Source: Candidatus Nanoarchaeia archaeon (GTDB lineage: Archaea; Nanobdellota; Nanobdellia; Woesearchaeales; JACPBV01). Taken from it: a DNA stretch of 64,000 bases. Below, one piece after another: positions 35,385 to 43,081 of this stretch (positions are counted from its first letter, which is position 1; every line of letters starts with the position of its first letter). The translations under genes were made by a program, and so were the position numbers. The stretch covers positions 1 to 64,000 of the forward strand of contig JANQNH010000008.1 in the NCBI GenBank assembly GCA_028279655.1, given 5' to 3'. Under the pieces are notes generated by a model. It worked only from the letters and a program-made list of their open reading frames with translations, had not been told where the DNA came from and did no database searches.

Positions 35385-35421
35385 ATACTCCAAGACGAGA
35401 AAACTGAATAAGGTGATATGA

Positions 35422-35850
35422 ATGTTTTGTAAACACTGCGGAAAGAAAATTTTAAAAGAGAGTGATTTCTGCCCCAAGTGTGGGGGTAAGATTAAAGAGG
35501 CTGAGGAAGTTGAGAAGAAGCCTAAGATCAACAGCTTTATCTTATTTGGGATTATAGCTGTTGTGATGGTTATTGTTATCCTGTTGGCTCTGAGATACCT
35601 TGGAATTAACCTAATCCAGGAGATGGAATACAATCCGAACACAGGGGAGTATGAAGGGGAGATCGAACCACTAAGTGATGAGCCACCTTCTTGTAAGATA
35701 AAGCTCGATTGCATAAGGTTCTTTCAGATACATAAAATTCCCATGACTGCTGAATCTATGGGTTGGGTGAAATGTGTTGACGGAAAATGCAAGGTTGATG
35801 AGCCAGAGACAAGGGATTCAGGTCCAGTGGAAGAAGAAGTTGCCCCTTAA
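35422..35850 (+). CDS. zinc-ribbon membrane protein
   Basis: 142 residues. N-terminal zinc ribbon FCKHCGKKILKESDFCPKCGGK, one membrane helix (residues 39-60, FILFGIIAVVMVIVILLALRYL), then an external domain with two cysteine pairs and an acidic end. AGGTGAT lies before the ATG. Zinc ribbon plus helix proteins are common in archaea; role in the element unknown. Confidence 0.7.
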   Translation: MFCKHCGKKILKESDFCPKCGGKIKEAEEVEKKPKINSFILFGIIAVVMVIVILLALRYLGINLIQEMEYNPNTGEYEGEIEPLSDEPPSCKIKLDCIRFFQIHKIPMTAESMGWVKCVDGKCKVDEPETRDSGPVEEEVAP

Positions 35851-36116
35851 CTTATCCAGGGGATCTTTAAGGATCCACTTATAATGGCTATGATCAGCAA
35901 GAATGTCAGCAAAGAGATCAACAAGAAGAACATTGGAACAACAAACAACCCCCAAAAACTTATCTCATCTTTCTTCATATAGCAATAGAGAGCAAAGAGC
36001 ATGGTTAGGGTTATGATCACAGCAAAACCTATCAGAGTGATTTTCCAGTTAGTTGACATAAATTCAATCAGTCCTGGGATTTTTCCAAGGGTTCCAGCAA
36101 TCATTTCATCAATCAT
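35847..36116 (-). CDS. two-helix membrane protein
   Basis: 89 residues; helices ITLIGFAVIITLTMLFALYCYM and FWGLFVVPMFFLLISLLTFLLIIAII. Overlaps the small zinc protein upstream by 8 bases; last gene of a three-gene minus-strand unit (36865-35847). Confidence 0.6.
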   Translation of the reverse strand: MIDEMIAGTLGKIPGLIEFMSTNWKITLIGFAVIITLTMLFALYCYMKKDEISFWGLFVVPMFFLLISLLTFLLIIAIISGSLKIPWIS

Positions 36117-36246
36117 ATTGCATACCGCACTTTGGACAGAAAAATCTTTTTTGTCCTACTGTAACCACCCCTTTTTTTCTTGTTGGAATTCTGCAACATC
36201 TACAAAGAGGATTATGATTTCTGAGCTTATGCAATGCCCTACTCAT
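36109..36246 (-). CDS. tiny zinc-ribbon protein
   Basis: 45 residues with two cysteine knuckles, PLCRCCRIP and FFCPKCGMQYD, spaced as in a treble-clef or ribbon. ATG overlaps the upstream stop and the TGA overlaps the downstream ATG, which supports real coupled translation. Possibly a transcription modulator of the element. Confidence 0.55.
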   Translation of the reverse strand: MSRALHKLRNHNPLCRCCRIPTRKKGVVTVGQKRFFCPKCGMQYD

Positions 36247-36865
36247 TTGAACCAAACATCTTGTTTCCGAAGATCTTGAGGAAGCTGATGATACTCAGTA
36301 AGGATATTATTGCCAATGGAAGCAATGCTGATTCAGTTGAATCAAGAACGCTGTTTCTTGCTTCTATTACTGCATCCTTTGACATTCCCAGGCCTTCACC
36401 CCCAAGGATCATAGCCTGATACCACAAGATATGCCACAGGATCCATGCTCCAAGGATAAATATCACATAGAGGATAATTGTGTATAGGATCCCCATAAAT
36501 CCGTTATCTTCATAACTGAATGTTCCATGGAATAGGTGAGTGATCATCAATACAATCAGAATTGCTATTGCAATGGGGATCAGATCTTCCCATCCTGGCA
36601 GTGGAATATCCTCAATCATGAATACATATTTTGCATCCTCTCTGTCCGTAAAGGGTAGCCACTCATTTCTGTAAGCTGGAACATTGAGGTTTAATCCCTC
36701 TGCAAATAGAAACAAGCTGACACTGGTATTCTTTGGGCTTTCTATTGTTTGATTCTTGATCTCTTTAATGCCAATCCCTGATTCCTGGAAACCAGCGTAT
36801 AGTCCACCAGCCATAAATCCCAATAACACAAATATCATAACTTTATCTAAGAATGACAATGCCAT
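36239..36865 (-). CDS. polytopic membrane protein
   Basis: 208 residues with four or five helices (near 8-26, 92-112, 121-150, 180-200); an exposed loop of about 65 residues follows the first. No recognised family. Divergent from the pilin-like structural gene across a 183-base gap. Confidence 0.65.
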   Translation of the reverse strand: MALSFLDKVMIFVLLGFMAGGLYAGFQESGIGIKEIKNQTIESPKNTSVSLFLFAEGLNLNVPAYRNEWLPFTDREDAKYVFMIEDIPLPGWEDLIPIAIAILIVLMITHLFHGTFSYEDNGFMGILYTIILYVIFILGAWILWHILWYQAMILGGEGLGMSKDAVIEARNSVLDSTESALLPLAIISLLSIISFLKIFGNKMFGSNE

Positions 36866-37048
36866 AGCAACCCATCATCATTTGTGATTTTTATTTGTGT
36901 TTGACATCCGTAGGTTATCTGTTCCTCATTCGATTGCGTATACAGATGTATAATTGATGTGGAACATTTGTTGAATGGATATTTAAATCAAGTTCACCAT
37001 CACCATTGAAAACAGCCGATTCAGGCAAAAAAACATGAGGTGGTTTTA

Positions 37049-38026
37049 ATGAAGCTGAGGAAAATTACTCGTTCTGACAAGGGACAGATGGAATGGGGTA
37101 TTCTGTTTGCTGGAATCCTTGTTGTTGGTTTGATACTGGTGTTTGGTGGAGTATACTTATTGAAGGGCAAGGATGGATTCAAGAACATAGCCGGAGAATC
37201 CGGAGATTTTGACTACACTGGAAAGAATGTTGATTATAAGCTGGACTTCAAAGGGTTCTATAACGGAACAAACATTAATCCAGTCTGTTATCTCTACAAC
37301 GAACAACCGGCTGACTGGGAGAATGGCCGTGTTGATATTGTTGAGGGATATGAGGATTCTGAGACTGCAAGTTCTGGACAGATTGAATATAGCAACAAGC
37401 CTGGGGATTATTATGCTAGGTGTCAGTTGTCAGGCTATTATGATGGATTTGGAACTTTCAAAATTCCATCAAGCGGTGATGTGAGCCTTTCTGAATACAA
37501 TGATGGCGGAGAACTAAGCACTAAGATCAGGATGAGGCCAAAGCAAACGCTTTCAACCTCTAATTTGGATCTAGGTGTTTCTTCAACAGCCAATGCTTCT
37601 GCAACTACATTGACAGGAACCAAGAACTTTGCCGTATCTGACAATTATGGTTATTGCTTGAGTGAGGTAAGGCTGTCAGTTGATTCAACTTATGACTTTA
37701 CCACAACTCTGACCAATGGTGATTCAGAGGAAGGAGTTGACAGGTTGAAGATGACTATTGAAGGAGTTACCAAAACACTATGGGACAAGGATGCTGGAAC
37801 TGATGAGTTTGGTGCTGACAATGAATACAGATGGGAATTCAATGGCAAGAAAGGTATAATGATTGAGGAGAATGACTTTGTTGACATAAGCGCTGAGTTC
37901 AAAGGAAACACCAGCACAGTTGCCGCAGATGCAGATGGATCTCTTGGAAACGCTGAGGATCTAATTGATGATATTGTATTCTATGACTGTGACGGAACAA
38001 CTGCAACATTACATCTAGTTGGATAA
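37049..38026 (+). CDS. pilin-like major structural protein candidate
   Basis: 325 residues from the ATG at 37049, preceded by AGGTGG; a GTG at 37040 is also in frame. N-terminus RSDKGQMEWGILFAGILVVGLILVFGGVYLL resembles a class III prepilin signal and helix. About 280 residues of beta-rich, low-complexity ectodomain follow (SLSEYNDGGELSTKI, LGVSSTANASATTLTG), with few cysteines. First gene of the long structural block, so it may be the main virion or pilus subunit. No known capsid fold recognised. Confidence 0.7.
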   Translation: MKLRKITRSDKGQMEWGILFAGILVVGLILVFGGVYLLKGKDGFKNIAGESGDFDYTGKNVDYKLDFKGFYNGTNINPVCYLYNEQPADWENGRVDIVEGYEDSETASSGQIEYSNKPGDYYARCQLSGYYDGFGTFKIPSSGDVSLSEYNDGGELSTKIRMRPKQTLSTSNLDLGVSSTANASATTLTGTKNFAVSDNYGYCLSEVRLSVDSTYDFTTTLTNGDSEEGVDRLKMTIEGVTKTLWDKDAGTDEFGADNEYRWEFNGKKGIMIEENDFVDISAEFKGNTSTVAADADGSLGNAEDLIDDIVFYDCDGTTATLHLVG

Positions 38027-38064
38027 GATCCAACTAACTTTTTTTTATTTTTGAGGTGATTTAG

Positions 38065-38907
38065 ATTGCCGAAGAATTCAACAAGAAATTCAACCTTAGT
38101 TTAAGCTCTATTACATTCATATACTTCATAGCCTGGGGGTTTTTTCTCCTGGTGAAGTATGCAAACCCAATCTATAACAGTAACTACATAGCAATTAACC
38201 TTGGAATCTGTGTGTTTGCAGTGATGTTGAGCTTTATTGCTCTGTTGGTTAACATATACAAGTATCTTGGTGACAGTGAGATTGGACAACTGATGTTCAC
38301 ATCAACATCAGATGATTCAAGGCCATTAAGCAATAACCTTTGGCTGAGGTTGGCTGTGGTTATATTCCTTACAGGGTTTGTAATCGTGGCATTGACATTC
38401 AACTTTCAGATCTATCCGATTGTTGAGCCTTTTGCACAAAGCTCAACTGGTACACAGGCAGAAAGATTGGCCATGATCACATCTGTTGGCCCAGGTGAGG
38501 ATTATCTGTTCAATCTGATGCTTCCAAACATTATTATCCTTACTATTTGGGGATTGGTATATCTGATCTTCAAGTATGACATCAAGGAGAATATGGCAAT
38601 TTTTTTGATTGTCATATTGATTGCTTCATTCATGAGTTCGTTTAGTATTGGGCTATTGCCCTCATTCAGTGAAGCACATAAAGGGGCTTACCAGGATTGT
38701 CAACCGTGTTATATCAGCGCTGGAATATTTAACTTTTTTATGTCTGTTGGCCAACAGTTGACAGGGATGTTCTTCTTTGGCATTCCTCACATGGCGAATA
38801 ACTTCCTGGTTGCTGTTGGTTACATGGTTGCGTATAATATCGCAATACTGGGATTGTGTTGTTTGATCCCCAATAGAAAAAAGCGAGGTGATCTTAATGG
38901 ATACTGA
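38065..38907 (+). CDS. seven-helix membrane protein with AUU start
   Basis: 281 residues if started at the ATT at 38065, which directly follows an in-frame stop and has GAGGTGAT six bases before it. A later GTG at 38152 would cut the first membrane helix (SITFIYFIAWGFFLLVKYA) in half. About seven helices in all, with loops on both faces. It could be an internal membrane protein of an enveloped virus or a VirB6-like channel; neither is shown. Confidence 0.7.
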   Translation: MAEEFNKKFNLSLSSITFIYFIAWGFFLLVKYANPIYNSNYIAINLGICVFAVMLSFIALLVNIYKYLGDSEIGQLMFTSTSDDSRPLSNNLWLRLAVVIFLTGFVIVALTFNFQIYPIVEPFAQSSTGTQAERLAMITSVGPGEDYLFNLMLPNIIILTIWGLVYLIFKYDIKENMAIFLIVILIASFMSSFSIGLLPSFSEAHKGAYQDCQPCYISAGIFNFFMSVGQQLTGMFFFGIPHMANNFLVAVGYMVAYNIAILGLCCLIPNRKKRGDLNGY

Positions 38908-39181
38908 ACCTAAGACTGTTATCCAGTTGGTGTTTGGGGTTGTTCTTACCATAGTGGCAATGATGATGACAGGCTTATTGCACGGCGTGGCATACATCTC
39001 AACATTTATTGTGATGGCCATTGTCGGTGTTGTGACACTATTCATCCTGGACATAATTGACGGTGATGTTGACAGGCCTTGGATTAATTCCATCCTACTT
39101 GGATTTATCCTTGTTGGAATGATACAGATAGTGACAGTAGGGATTAATTGGGTTGTAACAAATCTGTTCAGGGGTGCTTAA
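38897..39181 (+). CDS. three-helix membrane protein
   Basis: 94 residues from the ATG at 38897 with GAGGTGAT before it; overlaps the seven-helix gene by 11 bases. Helices LVFGVVLTIVAMMMTGLLHGV, TFIVMAIVGVVTLFILDII and ILLGFILVGMIQIVTVGI. Small membrane components like this are typical of enveloped archaeal virions. Confidence 0.65.
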   Translation: MDTEPKTVIQLVFGVVLTIVAMMMTGLLHGVAYISTFIVMAIVGVVTLFILDIIDGDVDRPWINSILLGFILVGMIQIVTVGINWVVTNLFRGA

Positions 39182-39183
39182 AC

Positions 39184-39396
39184 ATGGGTGCTGGAACAAC
39201 TTTTATTGTTATTTTTTTGGCTCTTCTTTATTTGAGCCTGACAGCAATAGATCTTGGCCTGAACATCCTTCAAGTCATCCCTTTTGTCGGAACAGGCCTT
39301 GAAACTTTAAGCGAGGCGATCATAGAGGGATTACAGGCTATTATGGTTATGGTTGGTGCTGTTGTAATTGCGAAGTGGGGGAATGAAGTATCATGA
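39184..39396 (+). CDS. two-helix membrane protein
   Basis: 70 residues starting MGAGTTFIVIFLALLYLSLTA; a second helix IMVMVGAVVIAKW follows an amphipathic middle. AGGGGTG lies before the ATG, and its stop overlaps the lipoprotein start by 4 bases. Function unknown. Confidence 0.65.
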   Translation: MGAGTTFIVIFLALLYLSLTAIDLGLNILQVIPFVGTGLETLSEAIIEGLQAIMVMVGAVVIAKWGNEVS

Positions 39397-39632
39397 AAAA
39401 AAAGATTATGTTTGCAATTTTGTTGTTGGTTCTCCTCAGTGGATGTTCCTCTGAGTTTTGGAGTATCTCTTTGGGTGATAGTTGTGACACCAAACAAGAT
39501 TGCCTGGATTCTATCGAATCAAAAGGGATTGAGATTCAGGATCCTTCCCTGGTGAAGTGTGAGATGAATAAATGTATACTTGATGATCCTGTTGATCTAA
39601 ACTCAGGTGAGGAAGTGGTGAATGAACAATGA
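39393..39632 (+). CDS. small lipoprotein
   Basis: 79 residues with a signal peptide and lipobox LLLVLLSGCSS (cysteine at 18), then an acidic domain with four cysteines in two pairs (CDTKQDC, CEMNKC). Likely lipid-anchored outside the cell or on the virion membrane. ATGA overlap on both sides. Confidence 0.75.
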   Translation: MKKKIMFAILLLVLLSGCSSEFWSISLGDSCDTKQDCLDSIESKGIEIQDPSLVKCEMNKCILDDPVDLNSGEEVVNEQ

Positions 39633-41212
39633 GAAAAACGATTCTTCTTTCTTTGTTGGCCTGTTTGTTTCTAGTTCCAATTATCAGCGCTGTATCTTTC
39701 ACTCCTATCTTCTGCAATGATTATGAGTTCACTTGTTGCAATTCTTATAAATACTTTGATGAGACAAGAACTAAGAATCAAGCTCAAGCCATGGTTTGCA
39801 GTGAGACAGCCATCTATTGCGAGGTTGAGAACATTGTTGCTGATGGTCTTACACTAAGCAACTATGGATATTATGTTGGATCTCAAAATTGTGGCTTAGA
39901 TGATGCCTGGTATAATTCCCCTCATTATGAATGCGGTGACGAGAGAAAGGAGTATTCAACAAGTATAAGGTTGGAACCAGGAGAGAGAATTTATTTTGGA
40001 TGGCGTGGCATTGGAAAATATACAATGACCTATCGCTTCAAGGCTTACAGTAGTAAGTTAACATTCTGTGGTGGAAGCGGTTGCACTTCCGGTGTTGCTG
40101 TTGCTGGTGCTGATAAATGCACGTTCAGGCCTGATGGAAATACAGTCTATACTTCAACAAGTGCATTGAGTGGGAAGAAAACAGCCTATTCCTATACTGT
40201 CCCATACCAGCCACCAACTAACTGTGTACTTGCATGGCAGTCAGGCAACAGGCATGTATGCGGATATGAAGAAGAAAGTTGCAACTCTGACAGTGATTGT
40301 GGCGGCCATACTTACGGCAATAAAGAATGCTATGGAAGAACCCTTCAAACTTATGGGTGCAGATCCTATGGGAATACATTAAATGGTTATGACAGGGGGC
40401 CATTCAATAGTGGATGGGGAACCGATAAATCAGAGCCAATGACAAGCGGTGGCGCTGACTTTGGAAGAAGATGCGAGATCATAAACTCAAAATCTGTTCA
40501 ATGCTGTGGAGACACGGATTGTGGATCCAACTTCTTTTGTGACACAGAAACCTTCACTTGCAAAGAAGAAGTTGAATGTTATAATGACTATGATTGTGGG
40601 GTTTCTGAGATATGTGATGCTTACTCAAATACTTACAAAACCGCAAGATGTGATGGCGGTGAGTGTGTGAGAGATGAAAAGGATGTTGAATGTTGCCAGG
40701 ATTACAACTGTCCTGATGGTTATTACTGCAATATAGACTATGAATGCAGAGAGAGTGAGAAAGAACCTCAACCTTGCCTAAAAGAATGTTGCGTTGGGAT
40801 CTCTGGCTTTATAGACAAGCCATGCCCCTCTGATAGATCTATATGCTGTGCTGATCAAAGCTGTGCTGAATCAGAAGGTGAATGCAGTGGCGGAAATGTA
40901 GTTGAAAGCATTGAAGCTGGAAACTGCAATGACAAAGAGGACAATGACGGTGATGGATTAGTTGATGAGAATGATCCTGATTGTGCAATCTGTGTTGTTG
41001 ATGATATGGAATACAATCTTGGCCCCAAGCAATGCTGTGAGAAGAAGGGTGGAACATGGGTTGACAAAGAGAAAAGCTCATGGTTTGGATTGAAGAAAAC
41101 AGATGAGAGTTATTGCAATAATCCTAATATCTTGCTGTATGCTGGAATCTTTATAATCATAATCCTGGTTTTGGTTCTTATAGGCTGGGGTATCTATGTA
41201 TTCAACAATTAG
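39629..41212 (+). CDS. large cysteine-rich exported protein with C-terminal anchor
   Basis: 527 residues. Signal peptide (SLLACLFLVPIISA), more than 40 cysteines in repeated CxxDxDCG-like knots (CCGDTDCGSNFFCD, CYNDYDCGVSEICD, CCQDYNCPDGYYCN), a calcium-type loop NDKEDNDGDGLVDENDPDC near 430 and a C-terminal membrane helix (LLYAGIFIIIILVLVLIGWGIYVF). Disulfide-stabilised surface protein; a spike or receptor-binding role is inferred from position. Confidence 0.75.
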   Translation: MRKTILLSLLACLFLVPIISAVSFTPIFCNDYEFTCCNSYKYFDETRTKNQAQAMVCSETAIYCEVENIVADGLTLSNYGYYVGSQNCGLDDAWYNSPHYECGDERKEYSTSIRLEPGERIYFGWRGIGKYTMTYRFKAYSSKLTFCGGSGCTSGVAVAGADKCTFRPDGNTVYTSTSALSGKKTAYSYTVPYQPPTNCVLAWQSGNRHVCGYEEESCNSDSDCGGHTYGNKECYGRTLQTYGCRSYGNTLNGYDRGPFNSGWGTDKSEPMTSGGADFGRRCEIINSKSVQCCGDTDCGSNFFCDTETFTCKEEVECYNDYDCGVSEICDAYSNTYKTARCDGGECVRDEKDVECCQDYNCPDGYYCNIDYECRESEKEPQPCLKECCVGISGFIDKPCPSDRSICCADQSCAESEGECSGGNVVESIEAGNCNDKEDNDGDGLVDENDPDCAICVVDDMEYNLGPKQCCEKKGGTWVDKEKSSWFGLKKTDESYCNNPNILLYAGIFIIIILVLVLIGWGIYVFNN

Positions 41213-41221
41213 GTGAATGGT

Positions 41222-43072
41222 GTGTGTTTCAAAAAAATATCAACTCTACTGATGTTTACACTTTTTCTTAGCGGATGCAATCTTCTATCAATAGGACTAT
41301 GGGATGATTACTTGATTGAAGATGACTTCATGATTGAATCTCAGGCCTTCCAGAAGCCTTTTCATGATAATCCTTCTTGTGATTATACCGCTGGAACTAC
41401 AAGCTCATGGGATTGTGATGATGGCACTTGGGCAACAAGAGGGATCTGCAATAATCTTGGATGTAGTGAGGCAGAGATCAAAGGAAATGATCTTATACTC
41501 CAAGGATCTAGTTCAGGCGGTGATGCCACTGCAACATACAAGGCCAATCTAAAGAACAAGGACATTAAGTTTAGAGTAGAGCTTCAATCCAATGGGGGTG
41601 GTGTTAATTTTGGATCCCACAATGTCCTAAGTGGCAATAGTGGATTCCATCTTATTGAATTGATCAAGGATGTTGTTGATGAGGATAAGTTCCTGGTTCT
41701 TGATAATGGTGAGGCTGTCAAAGAGATTATAGTATCTGATTCTGAGGCAAATCTTGAGTTTTACTGCAATAAGAAGGATGGCGGATATGGTGGGCCATCT
41801 GGATATATCAAGGTGGACTGGATCAAGTCAAAGCCTTATTTCTCTTGTGAAGTCAGCAATAATGAGGTTGTGATCTCTGACTTCTTTGGTGAAGGATCAA
41901 CCTATGACATCCATGATCTTACCTATGAGGCCACTAAGTTCTGCCCAGTTGATTATCCGGCTGTTGTGAGGGATTATAGTGAAATTGGAATCAAGTCAGA
42001 TGTCAGAGGATCCATTATTGAGGGATTGACTAAGGGCAAGTCATTCACCGTTCCAAGTATGCAGAGCCATGAGATCAGGTATATCACAACATACAAGGAT
42101 GATATGGGGGTTAGGTGTGAGATCAATGAAGTCTATGATACTCAACTAAAGGAATGTGTCTCTAAGATTTTTGAACAGGATTATATTATCCAGATGGCCA
42201 CAAGCTGTGATCAAGTTACATGCAATGAGGAATATTCTGAGTATTGCGAGATGAGAGATGATGTTCCTGTCTGTGTCAGGCCCTACAAGGTTGTTGAGAA
42301 AGTCAGGGATAAGATCATCATTAAAGTTGGGAGTGATCAGCATTCTTTTGAGAATGAGGCTGTCATTGGGAACAAACAGATAACAACTTCTATTCCTGAG
42401 TTTACATGCAATCCTGGTGGAGAGGATCATAATGCACCTTTTCCTGATAAGGATTGCTGGAATGTTGATGTCAACTATGATGGAGAAAGCTATGAGATGA
42501 AGGAAGGTGATAAGGTTGATCTCAATGATTATCTAAACCTGGAATTGAAATCCATCACAGCCCACTATGAGTATGATCTTGGGAAGGTTGATTCTTATTC
42601 AAATCTTATGATCCTAACAATAGATTTTGATGGCGTTACCTCAAAGATAATTGATTCAAATTATTATGTTGTAAAGGATAGTTCCAGAGAGATGTGCTTT
42701 GATATTGAGAATAAACTTGGTGTTGATTTCTCCAAGGATCAATCAGGTTATTCTATATTGCAGACTGTGGATCTTCAAAATATCCAGAAACCCAGGGAAA
42801 TTAGAGAGAAGGACATTCCTGGTGGGAAAACCCAGTTTTGTATTCCCATAGACACTGAGATCTATGGCATATCTTTTTTTGAGATCAATCCATACTTTAA
42901 GATAGATGATGAATTATTCTTTGATGATGAAGAAATTGTGTATAATTATGAGGTTGTTGATGAGATTCCAGGGGGCTATATTGATATTATTGACACACCA
43001 GTTGATCAGAAAAGTTGTTCCGGCTGGAACTTCTTTTGTAGGATCTATTACTGGATCAAGAACCTATTTTGA
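41222..43072 (+). CDS. large exported lipoprotein with C-terminal FFxRI..KNLF tail
   Basis: 616 residues from the GTG at 41222, five bases after AGGTGA; an earlier GTG is at 41213. Lipobox FTLFLSGCN, then a beta-rich ectodomain: a jelly-roll-like part (FRVELQSNGGGVNFGSHNVLSG), a cysteine module near 330-360 and a proline/aspartate-rich end. The last 13 residues FFCRIYYWIKNLF match the pattern at the end of the chromosomal transglutaminase (57742). Probably a spike or adhesin. Confidence 0.72.
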   Translation: MCFKKISTLLMFTLFLSGCNLLSIGLWDDYLIEDDFMIESQAFQKPFHDNPSCDYTAGTTSSWDCDDGTWATRGICNNLGCSEAEIKGNDLILQGSSSGGDATATYKANLKNKDIKFRVELQSNGGGVNFGSHNVLSGNSGFHLIELIKDVVDEDKFLVLDNGEAVKEIIVSDSEANLEFYCNKKDGGYGGPSGYIKVDWIKSKPYFSCEVSNNEVVISDFFGEGSTYDIHDLTYEATKFCPVDYPAVVRDYSEIGIKSDVRGSIIEGLTKGKSFTVPSMQSHEIRYITTYKDDMGVRCEINEVYDTQLKECVSKIFEQDYIIQMATSCDQVTCNEEYSEYCEMRDDVPVCVRPYKVVEKVRDKIIIKVGSDQHSFENEAVIGNKQITTSIPEFTCNPGGEDHNAPFPDKDCWNVDVNYDGESYEMKEGDKVDLNDYLNLELKSITAHYEYDLGKVDSYSNLMILTIDFDGVTSKIIDSNYYVVKDSSREMCFDIENKLGVDFSKDQSGYSILQTVDLQNIQKPREIREKDIPGGKTQFCIPIDTEIYGISFFEINPYFKIDDELFFDDEEIVYNYEVVDEIPGGYIDIIDTPVDQKSCSGWNFFCRIYYWIKNLF

Positions 43073-43081
43073 GGTGAACAG

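Noticed and set aside
37049..38907. Reading the pilin-like plus polytopic proteins as a full type IV secretion system
   Set aside because: No relaxase, no VirB4-type ATPase signature beyond a generic HerA/FtsK motor and no second ATPase were found, so conjugation is left only as an alternative.
40839..41081. Minus-strand His/Gln/Ser-rich frames opposite the cysteine-rich exported protein
   Set aside because: Shadows of the TGT/GAT-rich codons of the real gene; no supporting signals.
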